Part shown: positions 1 to 8,526 of the stretch, in pieces
How positions within the stretch are numbered: the first letter of the stretch is position 1
Layout of the letters: the number at the start of each line of letters is the position of its first letter
From: a virus
IMG/VR virus record: IMGVR_UViG_3300027770_000308
Span: 1 to 20,567 of that record
Direction: 5' to 3' (one strand)
Length of the DNA stretch: 20,567 nt
Translations under genes and position numbers: made by a program
The notes under the pieces: generated by a model
What the model saw: the letters and a program-made list of their open reading frames with translations, nothing else
Databases searched by the model: none
What the model was told of the DNA's origin: nothing

Positions 1-583
1 TCTTTTCCATCTCTTCTGATTTATCATCGAAGAATTGTGATAATTTTTGGTTGAATGGGTATGAGTCATAACTTCTTAACTCCAATTTTTCTTGTGGAGT
101 CTTTTCTCTGTATTTCTCAATTTTGTTTTCAAGAGCATTTAACTTGTTCATGATTGCATCCATCTCACCTAATCTTGATTCCAATTTACCTAATTGTCCG
201 AATAAGTTTTCAAAGTATTCATCTTGTTTTGATTGGGTGTCTTTTTGAGTGGTAACCAAGTCAGTAATATCAAGTTCTTCGCTATCAGTACTTTCGTCTT
301 TACCCTTTTCTTCTGATTCCCCATCGTCTCCGATTTTTTCAACGTCGGGGTCATTCTCAACATCAATTGCTGTTGGTGCAGCATCTGCTGCTGGTACTTC
401 CCCACCTGGCGGTGGTGGTGGAACTGCTCCTGCTTCTGCAGGTGGTGGTGGAGGTGTAGCTCCCGCTTCAGGTGCCAAAGCACCTAAATCATCAGGTGCT
501 GGTTCTGCCGCCTGTTCCAAGATGTATTTGTTAATACTTCTATATCTTTCGATTTCACTTAATATTTTTCTGTCTATACTCAT
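1..583 (-). CDS. Acidic proline-rich coiled-coil protein, function unknown (3' end outside window)
   Basis: The frame opens with ATG at 583-581 and stays open to the left edge, giving 194 visible residues with the C-terminus missing. The product has three parts. A short basic N-terminal helix starts MSIDRKILSEIERYRSINKY. A low-complexity Ala/Pro/Glu segment (about residues 25-70) contains two PPPPP runs in a repeated EAGA(T/V)PPPPP unit, followed by a very acidic stretch (about 72-105). A heptad-like helical segment (about 115-160, LFGQLGKLESRLGEMDAIMNKL) looks like a coiled coil. There is no signal peptide or membrane segment. It starts 4 nt after the stop of the 74-residue gene, so it is probably co-transcribed and possibly coupled to it. 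The position after the baseplate genes suggests a virion or assembly protein, but I do not recognise the family. The polyproline runs would make translation depend on EF-P. Confidence 0.8.
   Translation of the reverse strand, partial: MSIDRKILSEIERYRSINKYILEQAAEPAPDDLGALAPEAGATPPPPPAEAGAVPPPPPGGEVPAADAAPTAIDVENDPDVEKIGDDGESEEKGKDESTDSEELDITDLVTTQKDTQSKQDEYFENLFGQLGKLESRLGEMDAIMNKLNALENKIEKYREKTPQEKLELRSYDSYPFNQKLSQFFDDKSEEMEK
411..470. repeat. Two tandem 30-nt units encoding a proline-rich decapeptide
   Basis: On the plus strand, 411-440 and 441-470 are adjacent 30-nt units that both start GGTGGTGGTGGA and continue with a similar GCTCC(T/C)GCTTC(T/A) segment. Read in the gene (minus strand) they encode the EAGA(T/V)PPPPP repeat of the left-edge protein. 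The length keeps the reading frame, so copy number could change without breaking the gene. Confidence 0.75.
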
Positions 584-587
584 TGTA

Positions 588-812
588 TTAGCCGTTTAAT
601 AATTGTTTTATACCGTTAGCAGTTTCAACTCTAACTCTTCTGTTGGCGGTTGTTTGGTGTCCTGCTCTTTCAATAAGACCATCTCTTTCTCTTACAGTAT
701 AACAATCACCTGTATCTAAGTCGCAAACTTGCTTAGTTCCGTCACCGTTATCTTCTTGAGAAAATCTTGTAGATTTACCAAGGTAGTTGTCTAATGCTGA
801 TTTAATATCCAT
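588..812 (-). CDS. Conserved-looking small phage protein, function unknown
   Basis: This is a 74-residue soluble protein starting at ATG 812 and ending with TAA. The centre contains two cysteines nine residues apart and a charged block (VCDLDTGDCYTVRERDGLIE, about residues 29-48). The C-terminal part is basic and then ends in GIKQLLNG. The CxLxxGxCYxxxxRDGLIER arrangement looks like a short conserved beta module that I associate from memory with small unknown proteins of large phages. No function can be assigned. It lies 33 nt after the 2455-residue hub-like gene and 4 nt before the coiled-coil gene. A 15-nt motif shared with the tape-measure leader (TATTTATATAGAAAC in the coding direction) ends 6 nt before its ATG, so it may have its own expression signal. 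Confidence 0.8.
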   Translation of the reverse strand: MDIKSALDNYLGKSTRFSQEDNGDGTKQVCDLDTGDCYTVRERDGLIERAGHQTTANRRVRVETANGIKQLLNG

Positions 813-818
813 AATTGT

Positions 819-833
819 GTTTCTATATAAATA
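819..833 (-). promoter_or_regulatory. Repeated intergenic 15-mer before the 74-residue gene (candidate promoter or leader element)
   Basis: TATTTATATAGAAAC in the coding direction lies in the 33-nt gap between the hub-like gene and the 74-residue gene. The same 15 nt occur at 15540-15554 before the tape-measure gene. Its plus-strand reading contains the octamer TATAAATA (826-833), the -10 consensus of T4 late promoters, but oriented away from the gene. Whether it is a promoter, an mRNA leader element or chance in AT-rich DNA cannot be decided by eye. Confidence 0.35.
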
Positions 834-845
834 TATGGTTATTTA

Positions 846-3800
846 TTAAATTTCAAATGAGAATGGGAACCATTGAGTTGCGGTTTCGTATTGGCTAACA
901 CCAACAGTCTTTTGAGCAACTAAACCAAATTTACACAATATCCTTGTGGTACCTGGTGGGATTGGAATATTTTCATTATCAAATTCAAATAAAATAGCAT
1001 CATTACAAATTTGATATTTAAGTCCATTCACAAAATTATCATTTATTTGACTATTGTTGGCGTTTAAAATTCCAGAACCTAAAATAACTTGTTGGTATTG
1101 GTTATTAGATGTCGCACTTAATGTCACAAATTGATAAGACATTGTAGTATCGTCTTCAGTGTAGAAGAAATCCCAAGGCGATAACGCAGGATTTCCATTA
1201 GGATATAAATCAGAATTTATTGTAACAATCAAACAATCACCAGCAAATCCTGTTGTTCCTGTCATAACAATTGCTCCCGTTTGTTGAGTATTTGTGTTGG
1301 TATTTGGTAAAACATTTGGTACAACTGTTGGTGGTGCGGCAGTTGTTTGTAATGGATTATAAGTAAATAACGTAGAACTACTTCCACTTCCATGCGTTCC
1401 ACTTAAACTTATTGGGTTGTTTTGTAAATTTGTTAATCCGTTATTAGTATACGGAACAATCACAACAACATTAACCGCACTATTAATTGTAATACCTGTG
1501 GTTACTGTAACACCATTTATAGTTGCCGCAGTCACCGTACCTAAATCATCACCAGTAATATTCAATATAGTTCCTGTTACACCTGTTAATGGTGAGAATG
1601 AAGTAATTGATGGTGGAAGACATACTGGTCCTGGTAATGTTGTTGTGTTAAGATTATTTTGGGGTTGAGCCATTGCTAACTGAACCGCCATAGATGTCTG
1701 ACTTGCTCCATTAACCGCAACATCACTAAATCCAACTTCTTTTGCGGATGCAACACCTTTCTTTAATGTATCAAACAATGTTTCGAATTCCGTTAAGTGT
1801 CCGTCAAAATATTCTGATGTAATATTTTGATTTGTTGCCGTTGGTGGTGTCCAATAACACACATAATATTTATCAACCCCAATTGGACTATTTCCATTTT
1901 CACCGTAACGTATTCTTGTTATGTTTGGAGTTAATCTGGCAACCATGAAACTTAAAAAGTCGTCAATAGTATTAAAATTAGCAATTGGTTTTACAACAGG
2001 AGTACTACTCGTTGAACCTGAAAGTGAAACACAAGATGCCTGTTGTTGAATGAAATATTGAGTACTTGCTCCCCAATATGTATCTAACGCAGCATTGACA
2101 AAATTACCATTATAACCATAAAACTTATTTTTATTAAATGTTGTTATATAACACATTAAATAAATTAAAAGTTGTAAATCAGGATTACTTGTTTTATTTT
2201 TAATTGCGGTTGCCAGCTCTTGTGGTGTTAATGATATGGTCGTAGATTCGACAAAATCACCCCAAGTACTATAGTTTGTATTAAGACTATTTGTACACGT
2301 GTTAGTTGCTGCCGCGGCATTATCACCAGTTTGTGATAAAATAGCACTTTTATTAATTTCTGTAATTGGAACGTCAGGTGTATTATCTTTCTTACTTTTA
2401 ATCGCGCTTTCAATTTGTGTTAAAAGATTTAAATTAATACTTTGTAATAAATTATCAATTGACGGTAAATCATAAATACCTTGTCGTATTCCACCAAAAG
2501 ATGTTTCAAATTGTCCTGGAGTTATGGTGTGGTTAACTTCTGTTATTAAATAAGGACCATTAAACATTGGAACGTGTCTAAGATTAAAATACATTGTTGG
2601 TTGTAATAACGCATTACCCAAACAAATAACCTGACATTGATAACTTCTTTGTTTATAAAGATTATACAACCCAACATTTTGAGTCGCAACATTTCTACCA
2701 CTTGCTTGGTCAACCATATTTAATTGTGTCTGAACACTTTCTGAAGTTGCCTTACCATTAGCCATTGAAACACTAAATGAATAAAATATATTTTGATTTC
2801 TTGTACCCACATCAACATTAAATCCAACACATTTGTTAGATAAAGCCCAATCTTTTTTTCCTACTTGGTTTTCAATCAATGGGTTTTCAGACGCTCGTCT
2901 TAAATCAAAGGCATCGTCCCTAAATCTTGAGTTTCCTTTTGGTAAATCTAATTGTGCTGATGGAATACCAGCATAGAAACAAATTAATTTTGGGCCAGAT
3001 TTTCTATAATCAACATCTAAGAATGTCCCCCACATATTATCGGCAAACTCTAAAGACCCTTCGGCACTTTGAGATAATGTTGTTCCGTCCGCATCCTGCA
3101 CATTATAAAAGTTAACATACGCAGGTAATGGCATCACATTAAATTTATTTTTAATTAACAAACCACTAAGGAATGTAAAGACACTCATTTCCATGTTAAG
3201 AGAACTTTCTTCAAATGTCTTATCACCCAATAACATGTCTTTTAAAGCAAAGATGTCAACGATAACCGTATCTCCAACATTTCTTGATGCTCGGTCTAAG
3301 AATAGAAAATCTTCAAATAAAGTTCTGTTTGTAAAATCACCACCAGCAATCCATTTATCATTTAGTGCTTTAAATACCTCATAATTTTCAACTTTGCTTT
3401 GTTGACCATCAATAACACTTTGTATTTTTTTCTGAGGTAATTCTTGTTGATTAGGTAAATCAGCCCTAACTTTTGTTAAGATTTGATTTAAAAAAATATT
3501 TTGTAATTCTGATGTCCCATCGAAATATGTTTGAAGTCTTGTTTTAAACTCGGTACTTGTAATCGTTGGTGTATTTAATTTTTGTGTCGCATATTGTTTA
3601 ATTAATTGTGAACATAACACAATATTATCAACCGAAAATTCAATATTATTATTAATAAAGAAATCGGTTATATATGAACCATTGTCAGTATAAACCAAAT
3701 TTTCAATTGTTGAGAATCCAACTTCAGTTTCTAATGCAAGCCAAGCTTGTTGATATATTGCCTTTGATTGTTGTAAAGTAATTGTACCATTTGCTGATGG

Positions 3801-6800
3801 TAATGAATTTGTTACATATGGATTAAAATCAATTGGGTCCACAATTGGATTTGTTCCACCATTAGACGCAAGGAAAGAATCTACAACTCTTCTTTTGTAA
3901 TTTGCAGGATTACCATATTTTAACATCACATCAAACTCCAAGAATGATTTAATTGTGTTTGAAAATGTGGTTAATTGAGCATTACCAAGTGTATTAAAAT
4001 ATTCTGTCGTTGTTGTTGACGATGAATTCGAATTAACCGACATTAATTTCCTAAACAAGTATTGGAAGTTTTTATAGATAGCATTCTCATCTACAGGTGA
4101 TTGTCCAATAGGTACTACAATCTGAGGTCCTAAATCAATATCAGTAACTGGTTTGGAGAAGTTTAAAAATTCTTGTTCAAATTTATCCAAAATACTTTTA
4201 TCGAAAACTGAAAATATTTCTTCAATATTAGAATATTCATTATCGATTAATAATTTAAACGCAGCTTGTTTTGTATTACCCGTATTAATTTTATTAATAT
4301 ACGCTTCAGGATTTGGCTTAGCAATCTCATCATTATTAAAATATCCGTAGTTTGGTGCAGACCATAATAATCTAACCGAACCATTATAAATTGATGCATT
4401 ATCAATAAACGGACAAACTTGTACATTATTTTGTAAACATTCCATACTAACTTGGTTAATTGGTGAACCAAAAGATGGAACTATAAAATAACCTGGGCTT
4501 GTAGTATTTTGATTTGGAGAGCAAGTTCCTGATGACGCAACAAAATCAATAACAGTATCGGGTAAAACTACAGACCATGTTTGAATTGTTGATTTAGGTA
4601 CCCCACCAAGAGCAGTAAAAATTGAACTGGTTGGGTTAATATTTGAATCTGTAAAGTTAAATACTTTCATACCACCATTAATACTTGTTTGTATTTCTGT
4701 ATCGGTATATCCACTATACAAGTCATATCCATTATAAAACACATTAAAGTCATTAATTACTTTTGGATAAAAACCTGTTTGTATTTTTGAATTGTTATTA
4801 ACAAGACTTTGTAATGTTATACTTTTTTCACCGTCAAATAAAAACTTATATGTTTTAGTATCTGAACTCGTTACAGGGTCAAAATTAACTTTATAATTAA
4901 AGTTGTCCCACGCAGTTTCAATAAAATCAACACCAGTCGCTTTGTATGTTTTATATCTATACCATACTGAACCCATTTTTAACACCCAAGCATATGGCAT
5001 TTTGTGGATAGCTCCAAACTTTTTGAAACAAGACGCAATGTAATCTAATTCTGTCGAAGCCCCGTATGTTTGATATCTTTCTTTAAGAGATGCCAATGGT
5101 AGCGAATTAAGAAATAAATACGCAGCTTGAACGTATGGATACTTATCACTCTTTCTCCAATTATAAACTCCGTTTTGAATTGCATTTACCATGTATGGTG
5201 TATTCAACATGGTGGTGGTTGTTTCGGTAGTTACGTTTGTTGATGGTCTTAAGAAGTTAACATAACCTTCGGTTGGTATAAACTTGGTAGGATTTTTTCT
5301 TCCATCATAAAATACTGACAAGTTTGTTGCGGTTATTTCTGTTGTTGGATTTGTAACCAATAAATACGAAAAATTAGTGACAGGTCTGTTTGTAGTATAA
5401 TCATAAACACTATTAAAGTTTGAAATAACATTTCTATCTTTGAATACTTTTAAGACTTGATTTGTATTATATACCGAATTATTAACACTACTGTTACTTT
5501 GACTCATATTATTTGCAACCCAAGTTGGATTGGTAAATGGATAGGTATCAATAATAATTGGGGTGTTTGACGCATTTTGAACTAATTGTTCCAACGCCTC
5601 GTATTTAGCCGCCATTTGTGGTTCTTTACCTAAATCATTAATAGTAAGAATGTTAAATGAATTCTCCGTTAAATTTTTAATATATGGTGTAACATAAAAA
5701 TCTCTAATAAATTCTTGGTAAGATTTACCTGTTCCATTATTTGAGAAATTCTGTAATGTTTGAACATAATTTTGAGCGGTAATATTATAGTTTTTAAGTT
5801 TTAAAGTTAAATAAGGGGAACTTACACCTAAACTACTTACAATATTATTTGTTTCAGAACTAAGTACCAAATCACTTAATTGACTTAATTGATTCGCGTT
5901 TGCTCGAATAAATCCCGAATAATTTGAAGTAAGAAATTGTCGTTCCCATATTTCATAAAAGAATTTAACTTCTTCTTTATTAACATATGCAATACCATTT
6001 GAGGGATATTCGATAGCGTTTATATTAATAATATTAGTGGTAGACTGACTATCTGTTGGTACTTGAGCTATTGGTGGGTTAAACTTTTGAGTTAATCCTC
6101 TCATATACTCTTCAACAAATTCAACCTCAGGCCATTTATCATATAGATAACCTTGAGTAATATCAACAACGGAAGGGTCTGCAAGATACTTTAATTGAAA
6201 TCTTCCTTTTTTATCTTCAGGGGTTTCAACAAAAAACTGAGGCCAAGGGTATACAGGTATTTGACTTGTCGATAATCCTTGATTTTGACTTTTAGCTTGT
6301 GCTGATATTTTAACATTTTGTCTTGTATCAGTACCAGGTGCCGATGATGGGTTATCTAAAATCGCAAGTTGTCTAACAGGGTCATATTTAACATTCCATG
6401 CATTGGTGTGAACCTCATCAAGTAATCTGATAAACGCTTCAGCTGACGCCATTACAACTGCACAAATATTTCTAACTGTTGGTCTAAACCCAAGTCCTAT
6501 TGTACTGTCCTCAATTTTTCTTGAGAAATCCGCAGTTAGAGCGGTTTCATATTCTCCAAGTTTTCTATTTGCTTCCGCCTCCATTTGAGCTATCAAATTT
6601 TCAAACCTAGGAATACTTTTACTATCTACAGTATTTGATTTAAAAATATATAAAGGGTTAATAATAACATTATCTGACTTTTCAGATTGGGTGATTGATT
6701 GAATACCCGTTGTTACGTCAAATTTTTGACCCAATAATTGTTCCAAATACTCTTTAATTGATTTGGTGTCCCCCGTTGTTGGAGCCAAAATACCCGTTAA

Positions 6801-8213
6801 ACTTACCGTTGTTTTATTTAAATCAATATCAGTCAAACTGACATTAATTAACATAGTATCATTAGTAATACTATTTTTAACAGGAGAAGGTCCCGCAACA
6901 CCTAACGTGGGATTTGACGCCAATAATTTATTATATTCAATAGTATATCCGCTGAGTAAACTACGAGCAGAATTTTGAGCACTTGTATTAAGTTCAGGTT
7001 TTAAAGCGTAAACATAAGTACCATTTGTTAAGACAATTGGTTTTGTATTTATGTATTTATTATACCAAGAACTACTTGCACCATAAATTGTATCATAATA
7101 TTTTCCTAAAGTTTCTTTGTAAGCCCTAATATTAGTTAATGGTTGCACATCAACTTTAGTATACGAACTAATGACTGTTTGTTCAAATAAATCAAGTTTG
7201 TTCATTAATTGAGCAAATGTTAATTCAGGGAAATTAGGTTCAAGTAATCCTTTTGCTTTGTATTCACTATAAACTTCAACAACTTTTTGGTAACCTTTTT
7301 CACTAACAATTTGAGTAACAACATTATCACTACCATTACTTGCTTGACCAACAGCGTTTGATTGACTTTGTTTTGTTGTTGTTTCTATACTTTTATTACC
7401 ACCTTCAACAGATGTTGGTGATTTAGAAATATCAAACCTTGAACTATACATGTGAGGTGTAGCCAATAGGTTACCCATAGAAATTTCATTCAGGATATTA
7501 AATTTATATCCCACAAACTCTAACGTAACCCCATAGTTACCACTAAATGAATTGAACCTAGCATTAAAAGTTGTTAGGTTTAATTGATATTTAATCGCTT
7601 GTCCATAATAACCTTTAAGTGTTAAATAGAATGGTGGATAGGGTAAATTAAAAAATGCGGCATATGGTGAATTATCACCTAATTGGAATAACGCCCTTCC
7701 TTGAACATCCTCCAACTCTATACTCACAGTTGGTATAAACGATGTATTAGTTGTAACTCTAATTGATGTAATACCTAATAAACCATTATCTGTGGATTTA
7801 TTTCCAGGATTATTTACCGTAACCTTATTGTATGGTCTAGTGCCATCCTTTGGGTCAATAATTTCATTACGAATTTGATTATCACCTAAACCATTTTTTG
7901 AGTTTTTACCTGTTAACTCATCATAATATCCTGATGTAAGTGAGGTACCTTCAGTTGGTCTTAAGAAATTCATCTTAGCAACCGAAATAATTCTAATTCT
8001 ATCTTCAGGACTACCACCAACCGCCAATTTAGTTCTTGGTAAAACTTCTGCTTCAAGATTGGCAAACATAACCAATTTCTCATGGTCAACCAATCTTTCA
8101 CGAATATTTCCGAATGCGTCAATAGTTTTATTTGGGTCAACAACAATAATGTTGTTATAGTCAAATTCAACTAATATATTTCCGCTGTTGTCTCCTGGTG
8201 TATTACCTGCCAT
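846..8213 (-). CDS. Giant baseplate hub-like structural protein (2455 aa) with C-terminal IPT/TIG domain
   Basis: ATG at 8213 overlaps the end of the 107-residue gene by 11 nt. The ORF is intact and ends with TAA at 846. Visible parts: an N-terminal structural region (about 155-265) with SIELEDVQGRALFQLGDN, FNLPYPPFYLTLKGYYGQ and FNSFSGNYGVTLEFVGYKFN, a pattern I associate with large phage baseplate proteins; a very long Asn/Thr/Tyr-rich middle; a segment at about 1865-1910 (PTMYFNLRHVPMFNGPYLIT, then EVNHTITPGQFETSFGG) like the closing strands of hub proteins of the gpD/gp27 type; an alpha-helical region at about 1995-2095; and an IPT/TIG immunoglobulin-like domain at about 2185-2275 (ITSFSPLTGVTGTILNITGD). 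The last ~150 residues are unrecognised. It is far longer than T4 gp27 (about 390 aa), so several baseplate functions are probably fused. Family-level call is moderate; exact role is inference. Confidence 0.65.
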   Translation of the reverse strand: MAGNTPGDNSGNILVEFDYNNIIVVDPNKTIDAFGNIRERLVDHEKLVMFANLEAEVLPRTKLAVGGSPEDRIRIISVAKMNFLRPTEGTSLTSGYYDELTGKNSKNGLGDNQIRNEIIDPKDGTRPYNKVTVNNPGNKSTDNGLLGITSIRVTTNTSFIPTVSIELEDVQGRALFQLGDNSPYAAFFNLPYPPFYLTLKGYYGQAIKYQLNLTTFNARFNSFSGNYGVTLEFVGYKFNILNEISMGNLLATPHMYSSRFDISKSPTSVEGGNKSIETTTKQSQSNAVGQASNGSDNVVTQIVSEKGYQKVVEVYSEYKAKGLLEPNFPELTFAQLMNKLDLFEQTVISSYTKVDVQPLTNIRAYKETLGKYYDTIYGASSSWYNKYINTKPIVLTNGTYVYALKPELNTSAQNSARSLLSGYTIEYNKLLASNPTLGVAGPSPVKNSITNDTMLINVSLTDIDLNKTTVSLTGILAPTTGDTKSIKEYLEQLLGQKFDVTTGIQSITQSEKSDNVIINPLYIFKSNTVDSKSIPRFENLIAQMEAEANRKLGEYETALTADFSRKIEDSTIGLGFRPTVRNICAVVMASAEAFIRLLDEVHTNAWNVKYDPVRQLAILDNPSSAPGTDTRQNVKISAQAKSQNQGLSTSQIPVYPWPQFFVETPEDKKGRFQLKYLADPSVVDITQGYLYDKWPEVEFVEEYMRGLTQKFNPPIAQVPTDSQSTTNIININAIEYPSNGIAYVNKEEVKFFYEIWERQFLTSNYSGFIRANANQLSQLSDLVLSSETNNIVSSLGVSSPYLTLKLKNYNITAQNYVQTLQNFSNNGTGKSYQEFIRDFYVTPYIKNLTENSFNILTINDLGKEPQMAAKYEALEQLVQNASNTPIIIDTYPFTNPTWVANNMSQSNSSVNNSVYNTNQVLKVFKDRNVISNFNSVYDYTTNRPVTNFSYLLVTNPTTEITATNLSVFYDGRKNPTKFIPTEGYVNFLRPSTNVTTETTTTMLNTPYMVNAIQNGVYNWRKSDKYPYVQAAYLFLNSLPLASLKERYQTYGASTELDYIASCFKKFGAIHKMPYAWVLKMGSVWYRYKTYKATGVDFIETAWDNFNYKVNFDPVTSSDTKTYKFLFDGEKSITLQSLVNNNSKIQTGFYPKVINDFNVFYNGYDLYSGYTDTEIQTSINGGMKVFNFTDSNINPTSSIFTALGGVPKSTIQTWSVVLPDTVIDFVASSGTCSPNQNTTSPGYFIVPSFGSPINQVSMECLQNNVQVCPFIDNASIYNGSVRLLWSAPNYGYFNNDEIAKPNPEAYINKINTGNTKQAAFKLLIDNEYSNIEEIFSVFDKSILDKFEQEFLNFSKPVTDIDLGPQIVVPIGQSPVDENAIYKNFQYLFRKLMSVNSNSSSTTTTEYFNTLGNAQLTTFSNTIKSFLEFDVMLKYGNPANYKRRVVDSFLASNGGTNPIVDPIDFNPYVTNSLPSANGTITLQQSKAIYQQAWLALETEVGFSTIENLVYTDNGSYITDFFINNNIEFSVDNIVLCSQLIKQYATQKLNTPTITSTEFKTRLQTYFDGTSELQNIFLNQILTKVRADLPNQQELPQKKIQSVIDGQQSKVENYEVFKALNDKWIAGGDFTNRTLFEDFLFLDRASRNVGDTVIVDIFALKDMLLGDKTFEESSLNMEMSVFTFLSGLLIKNKFNVMPLPAYVNFYNVQDADGTTLSQSAEGSLEFADNMWGTFLDVDYRKSGPKLICFYAGIPSAQLDLPKGNSRFRDDAFDLRRASENPLIENQVGKKDWALSNKCVGFNVDVGTRNQNIFYSFSVSMANGKATSESVQTQLNMVDQASGRNVATQNVGLYNLYKQRSYQCQVICLGNALLQPTMYFNLRHVPMFNGPYLITEVNHTITPGQFETSFGGIRQGIYDLPSIDNLLQSINLNLLTQIESAIKSKKDNTPDVPITEINKSAILSQTGDNAAAATNTCTNSLNTNYSTWGDFVESTTISLTPQELATAIKNKTSNPDLQLLIYLMCYITTFNKNKFYGYNGNFVNAALDTYWGASTQYFIQQQASCVSLSGSTSSTPVVKPIANFNTIDDFLSFMVARLTPNITRIRYGENGNSPIGVDKYYVCYWTPPTATNQNITSEYFDGHLTEFETLFDTLKKGVASAKEVGFSDVAVNGASQTSMAVQLAMAQPQNNLNTTTLPGPVCLPPSITSFSPLTGVTGTILNITGDDLGTVTAATINGVTVTTGITINSAVNVVVIVPYTNNGLTNLQNNPISLSGTHGSGSSSTLFTYNPLQTTAAPPTVVPNVLPNTNTNTQQTGAIVMTGTTGFAGDCLIVTINSDLYPNGNPALSPWDFFYTEDDTTMSYQFVTLSATSNNQYQQVILGSGILNANNSQINDNFVNGLKYQICNDAILFEFDNENIPIPPGTTRILCKFGLVAQKTVGVSQYETATQWFPFSFEI

Positions 8214-8526
8214 AATAATAAAAATAGTTATCTAAGGCCGCTTTATAGTCCTGTAATGAAGGTAGTAGCGGATAAGGAATAATCAATACCGCTCCATCAA
8301 ATATATTATTTTCTAACCCTCCAAATTGTGGGTTAGCTTGTAATATTAACCAACCAAAATATGGTGAGTTATAATATTCTTGAGAAACAACATCCAGTCT
8401 ACTTCGAGCAACTTTATATATGTAGGATTTATCGGCGGGTTTTTGTGGTAATTGCACAAACGGAACAACAGTTTGCTCACCGTTGATTAAGAAATCACTA
8501 TATCTATTATAATATTGATATGCCAT
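8203..8526 (-). CDS. LysM-like baseplate protein (gp53 / tail protein X type)
   Basis: This 107-residue soluble protein has the pattern of a LysM-like tail module: SRLDVVSQEYYNSPYFGWLI at about residues 42-61, then LQANPQF and DGAVLIIPYPL at about 77-87. That matches the helix-plus-strand pattern (start-up helix, YYxxPxxxWxIxxxN, then I/V-x-G-x-x-L-x-I-P) seen in small baseplate wedge or tail-tube-completion proteins. Such domains in tails act mostly in protein-protein contact rather than peptidoglycan binding. Its ATG overlaps the stop of the 1692-residue gene as TAATG, and its own end overlaps the 2455-residue gene by 11 nt, so all three are probably translationally coupled and made in proportion. 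Assignment to gp53 itself is by analogy; P2 gpX-like is an alternative. Confidence 0.65.
   Translation of the reverse strand: MAYQYYNRYSDFLINGEQTVVPFVQLPQKPADKSYIYKVARSRLDVVSQEYYNSPYFGWLILQANPQFGGLENNIFDGAVLIIPYPLLPSLQDYKAALDNYFYYYGR

Noticed and set aside
190-483. Minus-strand 97-codon open frame rich in His and Gln
   Set aside because: It lies inside the longer left-edge gene (1-583) in another frame. Its His/Gln-rich composition is the out-of-frame reading of the proline/alanine codons.
249-599. Plus-strand 116-codon open frame with Gly/Ala/Ser runs and a hydrophobic tail
   Set aside because: It is antisense to the left-edge gene over the same repeat tract; the residue runs mirror the proline-rich codons, and nothing else is coded on the plus strand.
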